A DNA stretch of 64,000 bases, taken from contig SAQG01000036.1 of NCBI GenBank assembly GCA_004020315.1, positions 1-64,000 of the forward strand. Reading direction: 5' to 3'. Both the position numbers and the translations under genes were made by a program. Origin of the DNA: Mesorhizobium sp. GTDB lineage: Bacteria > Pseudomonadota > Alphaproteobacteria > Rhizobiales > Rhizobiaceae. Shown one piece after another: positions 33,525-42,590 of the stretch. Within the stretch, counting starts at the first letter, position 1. Every line of letters starts with the position of its first letter. The notes under the pieces were generated by a model. The model was not told where the DNA came from. It searched no databases and was given only the letters and a program-made list of their open reading frames with translations.

Positions 33525-34664
33525 TCAGGCACCCTTCCCCTTGATCGCTTCCATGCCGACAGATCTCGGGCTGAGCGAGGCGAACAGTGCCTGGACATAG
33601 GGCCGGAACATGTGCTCGAGCGCGCCGGCGAACAGGATGACCAGGCCCTGGATGATGACGATCATGTCGCGGCTGATCGCCGGCATCTCGAAGGCGAGCT
33701 CGGCGCCGCCCTGGTAGAGCATGCCGAATAACATTGCGGCGAGCACGATACCGACAGGGTGCAGGCGCCCCATCAGCGCCACGGCGATGCCGACGAAACC
33801 GGCGCCCGAAACGAATTCGAGCGCGACATTGTGCTGATCACCCATCGTCGGGTTGAGCGCCATCATGCCGGCGAGCGCACCCGAAATCATCATGGCCACG
33901 ATGATGATACGGGTCTCCGAAATGCCGGCATAGCGCGCCGCTTTCGAACTGTGGCCGTAGGTGCGCATCTCGTAGCCGAGCCTGGTGCGCCAGATCAGCA
34001 CCCAGACCAGAAAGGCCATGGCCAGCGCCAGCAGGAAGCTAATGTTGAACGGCGCCGAACGGATCTTGGCGCCGAACAGTTCGATGACCCAGTTGAGCTT
34101 CGGCAGTTGCGCGCCGTCGAGGAAGGTGCGTGTCTGCGGCGCCATCGAATTGGCCGGCTTCAAGAATCCGACCAGTGCGTAGACCATGACGCTGGCAGCG
34201 ATGAAATTGAACATGATGGTGGTGATGACGATGTGCGAACCGCGCTTGGCCTGCAGATAGGCCGGGATCAGCGCCCACAGCGCTCCCATCGCCGCGGCGG
34301 CGATGATCGCCAGCGGGAAGGTGAGCCACCATGGCAGCACGCTGTCGAAGGCCAGGCAGACGATGCCGATGCCGAGACCGGCGATATAGCCCTGGCCTTC
34401 GCCACCGATGTTGAACAGGCCGCAATGCGCCGCAACCGCCACCGAAAGCCCGCTGAAGATGAAGGTGGTGGCGTAGAAAAGCGTGAACGCGATGCCTTGC
34501 CCACGGCCGAAGGCGCCCTCGACCAGGACGGCGGCAGCGCGGAACGGATTTTCGCCAACCAGAAGCACGACGAAGCCGGCGACGACGAAGGCAACGAACA
34601 GATTGATCACCGGGATCAGCCCGTAATCGGCCCAGGCCGGCAGCTTGGCGTAGGGAGTGCTCAT
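33525..34664 (-). CDS. Nucleoside-type ABC transporter permease 1
   Basis: A 379-residue BPD_transp_2 permease. The NIGGEGQGYIAGLGIGI block near residue 88 is the family signature. ALWALIPAYLQAKRGSHIVI and MRTYGHSSKAARYAGISE (coupling helix) follow. Around nine membrane spans are visible. It pairs with the second permease in the inner membrane. Its start overlaps the ATPase stop by four bases (ATGA), so the transporter genes are coupled. Confidence 0.93.
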   Translation of the reverse strand: MSTPYAKLPAWADYGLIPVINLFVAFVVAGFVVLLVGENPFRAAAVLVEGAFGRGQGIAFTLFYATTFIFSGLSVAVAAHCGLFNIGGEGQGYIAGLGIGIVCLAFDSVLPWWLTFPLAIIAAAAMGALWALIPAYLQAKRGSHIVITTIMFNFIAASVMVYALVGFLKPANSMAPQTRTFLDGAQLPKLNWVIELFGAKIRSAPFNISFLLALAMAFLVWVLIWRTRLGYEMRTYGHSSKAARYAGISETRIIIVAMMISGALAGMMALNPTMGDQHNVALEFVSGAGFVGIAVALMGRLHPVGIVLAAMLFGMLYQGGAELAFEMPAISRDMIVIIQGLVILFAGALEHMFRPYVQALFASLSPRSVGMEAIKGKGA

Positions 34665-36193
34665 TCCGCCGCCTCCCGGTGCTCGACGCCGGCCATCAGC
34701 AGTCCAAGCTCGCCTTCGGTCGCCTCCGGGCCGCGCTCGCCGACGATGCGGCCGGCAAACATCACCAGGATGCGGTCGGAAAGCGAGCGGATCTCGTCCA
34801 GCTCGACCGACACCACCAGCACCGCCTTGCCCTGGTCGCGCATGGCGATGAGGCGCTTGTGGATGAATTCGATGGCGCCGACATCGACGCCGCGCGTCGG
34901 CTGACCGACGATCAGCACGCCCGGATCCTGTTCCATTTCCCGCGCCAGCACGATCTTCTGCTGGTTGCCGCCGGAGAAATTCGCGGTCTTGAGGCGGCAG
35001 TCCGCCGGGCGGATGTCGTATTTGGTGATCTTGTCCCTGGCGTCGTCGCGGATGGCGTCGATGTTGAGGAACGGCCCCCGGAGGTAGCGCGGATCGTCGT
35101 GATAGCCGAGGATCGAATTCTCGTTCTCCTCGAAGGCCAGCACCAGCCCGACATGATGACGGTCTTCCGGCACATGGGCGAGACCGCGGTCGCGCAGCTC
35201 GCCGGGATCGGCGGCCCCGGTCAGATCGATCGGCTTGCCGTCGAGCATGACGGAGCCCGAGACGGCGAGCCTGATGCCGGAAATCGCCTCGAGCATTTCC
35301 GATTGCCCGTTGCCGGCGACGCCGGCGATGCCGACGATCTCGCCGGCGCGCACATCGAAGGAGATGTCGTCGACCATGGTGACGCCGCGGGAATCCTTCA
35401 CCGTCAGGTTCTTGACCGCGAGCTTGACGCCGCCGGCTTCCGCCTCGCCCTTCTCGACCCTGAGCAGCACGCGCCGTCCGACCATCAGCTCGGCCAACTC
35501 CTCGACCGTGGTCTTCCTGGTTTCCCTGGTCGCCACCATCGTGCCCTGGCGCATGACCGAGACCGTGTCGGTGATCGCCATGATCTCGCGCAGCTTGTGG
35601 GTGATCAGCACTATCGTTTTGCCCTGCTCCTTCAGCTGCCTGAGGATCCGGAACAGATGGTCGGCTTCCGCGGGCGTCAGCACGCCCGTCGGCTCGTCGA
35701 GGATCAGGATCTCGGCGCCGCGATACAGCGCCTTGAGGATTTCGACACGCTGCTGCAGGCCGACCGGCAATTCCTCGATGATCGCATCGGGATCGACCTC
35801 CAGCCCGTATTCGCGCTCGAGCCGTTCCAGTTCGGATCGCGCCTTGGTGATGCTCTTCTTCAGCAGCGCATCGCTTTCAGCGCCGAGAATGACGTTTTCC
35901 AGCACCGTGAAATTATCGACCAGCATGAAATGCTGATGCACCATGCCGATGCCGAGCGCGATGGCGTCGTTAGGCGATTTGATCGACGCCGGCTGGCCGC
36001 CGACCCGGATCTCGCCGCTGTCGGCTTGGTAAAAACCATAGAGGATCGACATCAGCGTCGACTTACCGGCGCCGTTCTCGCCGACAATGCCATGGATGGT
36101 GCCGCGCACGATCTCAAGATTGATGTCGCGATTGGCGCGCACGGCGCCAAAACTCTTGTTGATGCCGATCAGCTCGATTGCGGCTTGCGCCAT
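34661..36193 (-). CDS. Nucleoside-type ABC transporter ATPase (duplicated)
   Basis: A 510-residue protein with two ABC domains. The first has Walker A GENGAGKST near residue 38, signature LPVGLQQRVEI, and Walker B ILILDEPTGVL. The second has the degenerate GVAGNGQSEML Walker A typical of the sugar/nucleoside class, signature FSGGNQQKIVLAREM and LIVGQPTRGVD. ATG 36193 was chosen on homology, with AGG upstream; the longer frame adds 23 unlikely residues. It energises uptake through the two downstream permeases. Confidence 0.94.
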   Translation of the reverse strand: MAQAAIELIGINKSFGAVRANRDINLEIVRGTIHGIVGENGAGKSTLMSILYGFYQADSGEIRVGGQPASIKSPNDAIALGIGMVHQHFMLVDNFTVLENVILGAESDALLKKSITKARSELERLEREYGLEVDPDAIIEELPVGLQQRVEILKALYRGAEILILDEPTGVLTPAEADHLFRILRQLKEQGKTIVLITHKLREIMAITDTVSVMRQGTMVATRETRKTTVEELAELMVGRRVLLRVEKGEAEAGGVKLAVKNLTVKDSRGVTMVDDISFDVRAGEIVGIAGVAGNGQSEMLEAISGIRLAVSGSVMLDGKPIDLTGAADPGELRDRGLAHVPEDRHHVGLVLAFEENENSILGYHDDPRYLRGPFLNIDAIRDDARDKITKYDIRPADCRLKTANFSGGNQQKIVLAREMEQDPGVLIVGQPTRGVDVGAIEFIHKRLIAMRDQGKAVLVVSVELDEIRSLSDRILVMFAGRIVGERGPEATEGELGLLMAGVEHREAAE

Positions 36194-36343
36194 GCAGCCT
36201 GTCCCACTCGTATTTTTTATCGCTTGGTCAAAATGCCTAGCATGACGCCCCGTCTGTGCCAATTGGCCGGAGCAGCGTTCACTCTCGACAAATCACCGCG
36301 CGCTTGTCAATTTCGAACGTGGCCGCAGCCTGTCGCATGAGCC

Positions 36344-36367
36344 CCGAAAATTGAATTCGATTTTCGG
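36344..36367. repeat. Palindrome in the gap between the ATPase gene and slyX
   Basis: CCGAAAAT (36344-36351) and ATTTTCGG (36360-36367) around an EcoRI-like centre form a 24-bp near-palindrome with only one mismatched pair. The core resembles the rhizobial repeats at 32448-32551. Nothing else is evident in the 300-bp gap 36194-36493. Confidence 0.55.
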
Positions 36368-36493
36368 AGTGCACGATGCAAAGAATACAGGTGTTAGAGG
36401 TTACTTTGTGGGTCCGATTGGACGCACGCCGCTCTAATGCGGCGAATCCTTCGCACCTTGCGAGTTGCGCAGCACGAGCCCGAGGTTTTTCAG

Positions 36494-36703
36494 ATGACCA
36501 TGCCCGCCGACCGTCTGACGACGCTGGAAATCCGCGCCGCCGAGCAGGAGAAAACCATTGAGGAGCTGTCCGACCAGATCGCCGAACAGTGGAAGGTGAT
36601 CGAGCGCATGCAGCGCAAGCTCGATGCGCTGGCCGACCGCTTCCTGGCCTTGGAGGAACAGGCCGCACCCGACGTGCCGGTGACCAAGCCGCCGCATTGG
36701 TGA
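36494..36703 (+). CDS. slyX: SlyX-family protein
   Basis: A 69-residue coiled-coil protein. DRLTTLEIRAAEQEKTIEEL and VIERMQRKLDALADRFLALE give the heptad pattern, and the conserved C-terminal PPHW ends it. SlyX has no settled function. The start at 36494 has GAGG eight bases upstream; ATG 36500 is also possible. It sits alone on the plus strand, interrupting the minus-strand transporter genes. Confidence 0.85.
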   Translation: MTMPADRLTTLEIRAAEQEKTIEELSDQIAEQWKVIERMQRKLDALADRFLALEEQAAPDVPVTKPPHW

Positions 36704-36719
36704 GCGACTGAGGAGGAGC

Positions 36720-36785
36720 AAAAAGCGTGGCCGGTAATGGCGAGCGCATCGCCGGACAGCCGCGGATACCTGCCGCCGGCCACGC
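36720..36785 (-). terminator. Possible terminator of the VOC gene
   Basis: On the minus strand GCGTGGCCGG pairs with CCGGCCACGC across a 41-base loop, and TTTTT follows directly. The stem is 10 bp and perfect; the large loop lowers confidence. Confidence 0.4.
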
Positions 36786-36795
36786 GGTTCTCAGG

Positions 36796-37161
36796 TCAGG
36801 CAGCAGCCTCTGGCGGCTGCCAAAGTTCGATCGGATTGCCTTCAGGATCATGGATGCGGCAGAAGCGGCCGGCGTCTGAGTCCCATTCGACGCGAGTTTC
36901 GACGGCGATGCCCGCCGCCTTGAGATCGGCCATCGTCGCGTCGATATCATCGACGCGGAAATTGATCATCCACTGCTGATCCATGCGGCCGAAATAGTCG
37001 GTCTCCCGACGAAACGGTGCGAAGACGGTCGGGCCGGGCTCCTGTTTCCAGACGGACTTGGTGATGTCGGCAATGCCCAAATGCTTCTCGTACCAGGCGG
37101 TCAGCGCTTGCGGGTCGCGGGCGCGAAAGAAGAAGCCGCCTATTCCTGTCACCGTGGCCAT
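36796..37161 (-). CDS. VOC-family (glyoxalase-like) protein
   Basis: A 121-residue vicinal oxygen chelate protein with two beta-alpha-beta modules: VTGIGGFFFRARDPQALTAW at the N-terminus and MINFRVDDIDATMADLKAAG in the middle, then CRIHDPEGNPIELWQPP. The Glu of IELW is a likely metal ligand. Substrates of this subfamily are not known. It lies between the BMP-protein gene and the ATPase gene of the nucleoside importer, but nothing links it functionally. Confidence 0.85.
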   Translation of the reverse strand: MATVTGIGGFFFRARDPQALTAWYEKHLGIADITKSVWKQEPGPTVFAPFRRETDYFGRMDQQWMINFRVDDIDATMADLKAAGIAVETRVEWDSDAGRFCRIHDPEGNPIELWQPPEAAA

Positions 37162-37215
37162 CAGCCGTTACCTCTTCTTGCCGGATATGAAGTTGCGGTG
37201 CGCGATCGATAACGC

Positions 37216-37241
37216 AAAACCGCCGGGGCTTCACCCGGCGG
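37216..37241 (-). terminator. BMP gene terminator
   Basis: Minus-strand CCGCCGGG (37241-37234) pairs with CCCGGCGG (37227-37220), six-base loop, followed by TTTT. It lies 29 bases after the BMP-protein stop. Confidence 0.8.
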
Positions 37242-37269
37242 CTTCGATCAGATCCGCGATGTCGGTCGA

Positions 37270-38259
37270 TCAATAAGGGCAGGAATTGTCCGACATATAG
37301 TCGTGCACCTTGATGGTGCCGGCGATGATGTCAGCCTTGGCCTTTTCGACCGCCGCCTTCATCGCGTCGTCGACAAGCGCCTTGTTGTTTTCGTCCATGG
37401 CGTAGTCGACGCCGCCTTCCTTGAGGCCGAGATCGTTGATGCCGCCGGTGAACTTATCGTTCTTGGCGTCCATGAAGGTGTTGTAGACGGCAACGTCGAC
37501 GCGCTTGACCATGGAGGTCAGCACCTTGCCGGGCTGCAGTCCGTTCTGGTTGGAATCGACGCCGATGCCGAGCTTGCCGGCGTCCGCCGCTGCCTGCAGC
37601 ACGCCGACACCAGTGCCGCCTGCCGCCGCGTAGATCACGTCGGCGCCCTGGTCGATCTGCGTCTTGGCGATCTCGCCGCCTTTGGCCGGGTCGTTCCAGG
37701 CCGCCGGCGTGTCGCCGGTCATGTTCTGGATAACCTCGGTCGCGCCGGCCGCCTTGGCACCACCGACATAGCCGCAGCCGAATCGGCGGATCAGCGGAAT
37801 GTCCATGCCGCCGATGAAGCCGACCTTTTTGGTCTTCGAGGCCATCGCCGCCATCACCCCGACGAGATAGGAGCCTTCCTGCTCCTTATAGACGACGGAG
37901 CGGACATTGGGCTTGTCGACGACCATGTCGATGATGGCGAACTTGGTCTCTGGAAACTCGACGGCGATCTTCTCCAGCGCATCTGCCCAGGAGAAGCCCG
38001 CCATGGCGATCGGATTGCGGCCGTCCTCGGCGAAACGGCGCAGCGCCTGCTCGCGCTGGGTCGCGTTGCTGACCTCGAATTCCACGTAAGGGATGCCGGT
38101 TTCGGCCTTGAACTTTTCGGCGCCATTGTAGGACGCTTCGTTGAACGACTTGTCGAACTTGCCGCCGAGATCGTAGAGAAGTGCTGGCTGAATGTCCGCG
38201 GCGAAGGCCGGAAGAACCATTGCAGCTGCGGCCATAAGGCCGAGAACGATACGTTTCAT
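37270..38259 (-). CDS. BMP-family nucleoside-binding lipoprotein-like protein
   Basis: A 329-residue periplasmic substrate-binding protein of the BMP (PnrA/BmpA) family. The signal peptide ends AAMVLPAFA before ADIQPALLYDLGGKFDKSFN. GFIGGMDIPLIRRFGCGYVGG and VIYAAAGGTGVGVLQAA are family blocks. There is no lipobox Cys, so it is soluble in the periplasm. ATG 38259 starts the signal. It is separated from the ATPase and permease genes by VOC and slyX but is clearly their binding protein. Its own hairpin terminator would give it separate, higher expression. Confidence 0.92.
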   Translation of the reverse strand: MKRIVLGLMAAAAMVLPAFAADIQPALLYDLGGKFDKSFNEASYNGAEKFKAETGIPYVEFEVSNATQREQALRRFAEDGRNPIAMAGFSWADALEKIAVEFPETKFAIIDMVVDKPNVRSVVYKEQEGSYLVGVMAAMASKTKKVGFIGGMDIPLIRRFGCGYVGGAKAAGATEVIQNMTGDTPAAWNDPAKGGEIAKTQIDQGADVIYAAAGGTGVGVLQAAADAGKLGIGVDSNQNGLQPGKVLTSMVKRVDVAVYNTFMDAKNDKFTGGINDLGLKEGGVDYAMDENNKALVDDAMKAAVEKAKADIIAGTIKVHDYMSDNSCPY

Positions 38260-38467
38260 GTGATCCACACCCCTGTCGGTTATTGTCCATTATGCACCGC
38301 CTGCCGGTCCGGTTCTCCGGCAGTCATACGGCATCAGGCAGGAGTGTCTTCCTCCCCCTTCGGGCCAATCTGGCACGGCCCGAAACAAAATTCACGCGGA
38401 ATTTTGACCTTATGGAAAAGCCTAGCGCCGCGTCCCGGCGCCACGGATCATCGTCTCGCCAAAGGCC

Positions 38468-39130
38468 TCAAGTGGAGACGGCAGCCGGAATGGCGCAGGC
38501 GACGCCGGTGCCCTGCAGATTGCAATAGCCGTAGGGATTCTTCGCCAGATATTGCTGGTGGTCTTCCTCGGCGAAGTAGAATTCGGGTGCCGGCGCGATC
38601 TCGGTGGTGATCTTGCCGCGGCCTGCGCCGCGCAATGAGGCCTCGTAGGCGTCTCGCGAGGCGATCGCCGCCTGGTATTGCGCATCACCGAACGTGTAGA
38701 TCGTCGAGCGGTAGGTGGTGCCGACATCGTTGCCCTGGCGCATGCCTTGTGTCGGGTCGTGGCTTTCCCAGAACAGCTTCAGAAGCTGTGCATAGGACAC
38801 GATCTTCGGGTCGTAGACGACCAGCACGACTTCGGCATGGCCGGTCAAACCGGTGCAGGTTTCCTGGTAGGTCGGGTTGGGGGTGACCCCACCCGCATAG
38901 CCGACGGCCGTGACCCATACGCCCTCGACCTGCCAAAACAGGCGTTCCGCGCCCCAGAAGCACCCCAGCCCGAACATCGCCGTCTCCAGCCCCTCGGGAT
39001 AGGGCCCCTTGAGCGGCCGCTTTGAGACAAAATGCTTGGATGCCGTCGGGATAGGCTTGGCGCGGCCCGGCAGCGCCTCGGCAGGCTTCGGCAGGTTGAG
39101 CTTCTTGTTCAGCATGTCGCTGAGAAACAT
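38468..39130 (-). CDS. msrA: Peptide methionine sulfoxide reductase A
   Basis: A 220-residue MsrA that reduces methionine-S-sulfoxide. The active site is MFGLGCFWGAERLFW with the catalytic Cys near residue 57. YAGGVTPNPTYQETCTGLTGHAE and LLKLFWESHDPTQGMRQGND follow, and a resolving Cys is plausible in NPYGYCNLQGTGVAC. An N-terminal extension of about 45 residues precedes the core. No signal peptide, so cytoplasmic. Confidence 0.95.
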   Translation of the reverse strand: MFLSDMLNKKLNLPKPAEALPGRAKPIPTASKHFVSKRPLKGPYPEGLETAMFGLGCFWGAERLFWQVEGVWVTAVGYAGGVTPNPTYQETCTGLTGHAEVVLVVYDPKIVSYAQLLKLFWESHDPTQGMRQGNDVGTTYRSTIYTFGDAQYQAAIASRDAYEASLRGAGRGKITTEIAPAPEFYFAEEDHQQYLAKNPYGYCNLQGTGVACAIPAAVST

Positions 39131-39179
39131 GTGCAGTCTCCCTTTCCTTTTGTTTGGGGACGCTGGAAAATTGTCAAGT

Positions 39180-39497
39180 CTAGGCGAACCGCCCGGTCGG
39201 CCGCTCCCGCCTGTAGCCGATCATGTATAGAATGAAGGCAAGCACCGCGAACACGGCGAAACCGGGCTGGTTGAGCACCCAGGCGATGGCGCCGTCCCAC
39301 AGCAGCGGACCAAGCTTGTCGCGGACGAAGGTTTCGAAAGCGCTTCGCGTATCGGGCGAAACGGCCAGCCAGCTGGTGTTGAGCGGGGTCATGACCAGGG
39401 CGGAGGCCGCAACCGAGCGTGTCGTGTCGACCACCGCCATGATGACCGAAACCGAAAGCGCAACCATTGCCGCAAGACGGAAAAGAAAGCGAAGCAT
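39180..39497 (-). CDS. Small membrane protein, unknown
   Basis: A 105-residue protein with two predicted membrane spans (LRFLFRLAAMVALSVSVIMA at the start and PGFAVFAVLAFILYMIGY near the end) and a loop containing DTTRSVAAS. It ends in RRERPTGRFA. I do not recognise the family, although similar short proteins are common in rhizobia. ATG 39497 follows AAAGGTCTGC; the longer frame is unsupported. It lies on the minus strand just beyond the msrA start. Confidence 0.7.
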   Translation of the reverse strand: MLRFLFRLAAMVALSVSVIMAVVDTTRSVAASALVMTPLNTSWLAVSPDTRSAFETFVRDKLGPLLWDGAIAWVLNQPGFAVFAVLAFILYMIGYRRERPTGRFA

Positions 39498-39925
39498 GCA
39501 GACCTTTCCTCCCCAGGACTTTAGCAGATTTCCAATATCTGTTTCGAACAGAGAGATAGTGTGCGCGCGCTTTGTTCGCAATCGCGATGCGCGAATTCGA
39601 AGCTCGACTGACATTCATCGACCGGGCGCGGACCGACGCCACCGGTCTCATGCTGGGGAGCCGTGGCCGCATAGGGAGCATTGCGCCGGCAGCACAACAA
39701 AACCATCTGTACCCGGCAAAGCGAATAGAGTGCCGTTATGGCTTGGCATTCGATGCCGGATCGACTAGATGAGCCCCGCGCCTGTTGCTTTGGCAGCTCA
39801 GGTGCGGGGAAAGGGTGTCCGCTGGTTGACGGCGCCCACGGTACGGAGCTCCGGACCGGAACCCCCAAGGGAGACGCATCTCCCCAACCCGCGCGGCGAA
39901 ACCGGCCGACGCGAAATGCCAAGAC
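39498..39925. other. Gene-free stretch before tRNA-Ser
   Basis: No coding region, RNA or clear repeat is supported here. TTGGCA-N17-TAGATG (39743-39771, plus strand) is a weak candidate promoter that could serve the tRNA 155 bases on. Confidence 0.4.
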
Positions 39926-40015
39926 GGAGAGGTGGCCGAGTGGTTGAAGGCGCACGCCTGGAAAGTGTGTTTACGGGAAACCGTAACGCGGGTTCGAATC
40001 CCGCTCTCTCCGCCA
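39926..40015 (+). tRNA. tRNA-Ser (anticodon GGA)
   Basis: A 90-nt class II tRNA with encoded CCA. The acceptor GGAGAGG pairs with TCTCTCC, the anticodon loop is CTGGAAA giving GGA (39960-39962), and the long variable arm is TGTTTACGGGAAACCGTAACG-like. The T arm contains GGGTTCGAATCCC. Confidence 0.96.
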
Positions 40016-40076
40016 TATCTATGAAAACAAGTGGTTTATTTCGGGCCACACACCACTGATCTGGCCAACCTGCAAC

Positions 40077-40454
40077 CTATGGCAGCCCTCCAGCGAGCCA
40101 CTTTGTCCAGCTTGCGATTGTGATCCCGCAGGCCGTGCCAGCACAGTCGGCAATCCAGTCGAATAGATCCGGACCGCGCCCTATCAGTTGCGCGCCCTGA
40201 ACAACCTCAATCGCCACGCCCGAAAAAGCGAGGATCACAATCAGCTTTGCCTTGTGTTCCGTCCAGCCGAGACTTCCCAAGGCCGCCAAAACGGCGAATG
40301 CGGCGGCGTGGATGAGCTTGCCGTGATGCGTGAAGGTCACGCCCAAATCCTGTAGGAGCCACTCCGGAAAGAGGGCGAGCAGGAGAACGCCAGCCAACGC
40401 GGCAAGGAAAGCAATCCTTGCCGCGATCTCATATGAGCCTGCGCGCAACAACAT
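40077..40454 (-). CDS. VanZ-like small membrane protein
   Basis: A 125-residue protein with four hydrophobic segments. The motif GKLIHAAAFAVLAALG near residue 45 followed by a Glu in IEVVQGAQLIGRGPDLFDW and a C-terminal span matches the VanZ-like pattern. The role is unknown. It lies 62 bases beyond tRNA-Ser on the opposite strand and has no partner genes. Confidence 0.7.
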   Translation of the reverse strand: MLLRAGSYEIAARIAFLAALAGVLLLALFPEWLLQDLGVTFTHHGKLIHAAAFAVLAALGSLGWTEHKAKLIVILAFSGVAIEVVQGAQLIGRGPDLFDWIADCAGTACGITIASWTKWLAGGLP

Positions 40455-40842
40455 AGGTCAGCCCTTCATCCGAAGTCCGCAGAGGCTACCGCCGTCCAGA
40501 GCTAAGGCAGATTTTCAATCTCTATCCTCCAGTGGACCGGCGCATCGGCCGAACAGATGAAAAACGCGCGCCCCTGGGAGCGCGCGGGCATTCCAAGACC
40601 AGCGCATCTGGCCACCGGGATAAAACTCCGCGCCCGCGAGGGGGGTCCATGCCCGCGCCACATCGAGATTCCGGCGCCCGGCAGGCATGTCATTCCCTCC
40701 CAAGCCGTTGCGGCGGCCCGGCAGCCTATGGGGGTGACCGGCCAGCCACCGGGCCTAACCGGCTTGCGCCGGCTGATGAAAACATGCGCTCACGCTAAAA
40801 TAATTGCAACATCGACATGGTCGCCATACTGGGCGGGAAACA
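40455..40842. other. Gene-free stretch after the LysR gene
   Basis: Apart from the minus-strand terminator at 40560-40586 I see no supportable gene. Short ORFs here overlap that terminator and have no recognisable ribosome-binding site or family. Confidence 0.5.
40560..40586 (-). terminator. Minus-strand intrinsic terminator
   Basis: CGCGCGC (40565-40571) and GCGCGCG (40580-40586) form the stem; on the minus strand TTTTT follows (40564-40560). It lies 256 bases downstream of the LysR stop, leaving either a long 3' region or a separate small RNA. Confidence 0.7.
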
Positions 40843-41733
40843 CTAACCAGGACGCCGCAGGTGATCGACAAGGGCGCGCAGCTTCGGCGCGACGTTGCGA
40901 CGGCTCGGATAATAGAGGTAAAAGCCGGCAAAGCGCGGGCAATAGTCCTCGAGAACTGGCACTAGCTCGCCCCGATCGATCCACGGGCGAAAGCTCTCCT
41001 CCATGCCGAAGGTGATGCCGGCGCCGGCAATGGCGAGCTTTATCATCAATGCCATGTCGTTGGTCGTGATCTCTGGCGCAACGGCGACGCTGAACTCCTT
41101 GCCGCCCTCGGCGAATTCCCAGCGATAGGGCGCGACCTTCGGTGCGCGGCGCCAGCCAATGCAGCGATGGCCCGCGAGTTCCCTCGGATGCGAAGGCGCT
41201 CCGAACCGATCGCGATAGGCCGGCGCGCAGACGGCCAGCTGCCGCTCGTCACCGGCGACAGACACCGCGATCATGTCCTGCTCGATCACTTCGCCGAGCC
41301 TGACGCCGGCATCGTATCCCTCGGCGACGATATCGAATTCCTCGTCCGTCACCGTGATGTCGATCTGAACCTCCGGGTTGGCTTCGGCAAAGGTCGCCAG
41401 GAACGGCCCTGAAAGAAAGCGCTCGGCGATCGACGAGACGGCGAGCCGCAACTGCCCGCGCGGACGCCCGCGCAGGTCCCCGGTGGTCTCCATTGCCGCG
41501 CGCATTTCGGCAATGGCGGGCGCTATCTCAGCGTAGAGGCGCTCGCCAGCCTCGGTCAGGCTGACGCTTCGCGTCGTGCGCTGGACCAGCGCAATACCGA
41601 GCGTCTCTTCCAGCCGCTTCAACGTCTGGCTCACCGCCGAGCGGGTGACGCCCATGCGGTCCGCAGCCGCGCGAAAGCTCCGCTCCTCGGCGACAAGGGC
41701 GAACACGGCGAGCGCATTGAGATCCGGCTGCAT
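40843..41733 (-). CDS. LysR-family transcriptional regulator
   Basis: A 296-residue LysR protein. The helix-turn-helix lies at residues 5-62 (FALVAEERSFRAAADRMGV, RSAVSQTLKRLEE), then TRSVSLTEAGERLYA. The effector domain includes LRLAVSSIAERFLSGPFL and DAGVRLGEVIEQDMIAVSV, of the CrgA-like group. It is divergent from the SDR gene, with 121 bases between starts, so it probably controls the SDR, carboxymuconolactone decarboxylase-like and Atu4866-like genes. Confidence 0.9.
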   Translation of the reverse strand: MQPDLNALAVFALVAEERSFRAAADRMGVTRSAVSQTLKRLEETLGIALVQRTTRSVSLTEAGERLYAEIAPAIAEMRAAMETTGDLRGRPRGQLRLAVSSIAERFLSGPFLATFAEANPEVQIDITVTDEEFDIVAEGYDAGVRLGEVIEQDMIAVSVAGDERQLAVCAPAYRDRFGAPSHPRELAGHRCIGWRRAPKVAPYRWEFAEGGKEFSVAVAPEITTNDMALMIKLAIAGAGITFGMEESFRPWIDRGELVPVLEDYCPRFAGFYLYYPSRRNVAPKLRALVDHLRRPG

Positions 41734-41854
41734 TGGTTAGCTGTGCTTTCCACGCTGTGAACAAGTGGTCGTCTTATCGCAACAGTGAAGCAGATCCATC
41801 TTCATGGCAACCGCTGCATGGCGGTTCGCAAGATCAACCAGACGGAGACGAAAC

Positions 41855-42580
41855 ATGTCCCTCAACAAAGTCGTGCTCATCACCGGGGCTTCGAGCGGCA
41901 TTGGCGCCGCCATCGGCCAGGAGCTCGGTGCTGCCGGAGCAAAGGTCATGCTCGGTGCGCGCCGCACCGATCGGCTGGACACACTCGCAGAAGAGATCAG
42001 AGCAAAGGGCGGGAAGGCCATGACACGCCGCCTGGACGTGACCGACCGCGCCGATGTCGCCGCCTTTGCCGAGGCGGCGCGCCAGGCCTGGGGACGCGTC
42101 GACGTGATCGTCAACAATGCCGGCGTCATGCCGTTGTCGCTGATGGCCTCGATGAAGGTCGATGAATGGGACCGAATGGTCGACGTCAACGTCAAGGGCG
42201 TGCTCTACGGCATCGCCGCGGTGCTGCCGGAGATGACGGCCCGAGGCTCCGGCCATGTCGTCAACATAGCTTCCATCGGCGCGCTTTCGGTGTCGCCGAC
42301 AGCCGCGGTCTATTGCGCAACCAAATACGCGGTCCGCGCCATCTCCGATGGCTTGCGGCAGGAGCACGACAACATCCGCGTCACCTGCATCCATCCCGGC
42401 GTGGTCGAGAGCGAGCTCGCCGACACGATCACCGATCCGGTCGCGGTGGAAGCGATGAAGACCTATCGCGCCATTGCGCTGCAGCCCGACGCGATTGGCC
42501 GTGCCGTGCGCTTTGCCATCGAACAGCCGGACGATGTCGACGTGAACGAGATCGTCATCCGGCCGACAGCCAGCAAGTAG
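41855..42580 (+). CDS. SDR-family oxidoreductase
   Basis: A 241-residue classical SDR. TGASSGIG is at residue 12, NNAGVMP near 88, and the catalytic Ser and YCATKYAV segment near 138-156. It resembles the serine/clavulanate dehydrogenase-like branch (VNVKGVLYGIAAVLPEM). ATG 41855 follows CGGAGACGAAAC. It starts a three-gene plus-strand run with a secreted CMD-family protein and an Atu4866-like protein, opposite a LysR regulator. The substrate is unknown. Confidence 0.88.
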   Translation: MSLNKVVLITGASSGIGAAIGQELGAAGAKVMLGARRTDRLDTLAEEIRAKGGKAMTRRLDVTDRADVAAFAEAARQAWGRVDVIVNNAGVMPLSLMASMKVDEWDRMVDVNVKGVLYGIAAVLPEMTARGSGHVVNIASIGALSVSPTAAVYCATKYAVRAISDGLRQEHDNIRVTCIHPGVVESELADTITDPVAVEAMKTYRAIALQPDAIGRAVRFAIEQPDDVDVNEIVIRPTASK

Positions 42581-42590
42581 GGAGGCAACA

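Noticed and set aside
38260..38467. Riboswitch upstream of the BMP-protein gene
   Set aside because: I looked for purine or preQ1 riboswitch cores and found no conserved core or convincing junction structure.
40502..40703. Two short minus-strand ORFs
   Set aside because: They run through an intrinsic terminator and lack a recognisable ribosome-binding site or family.
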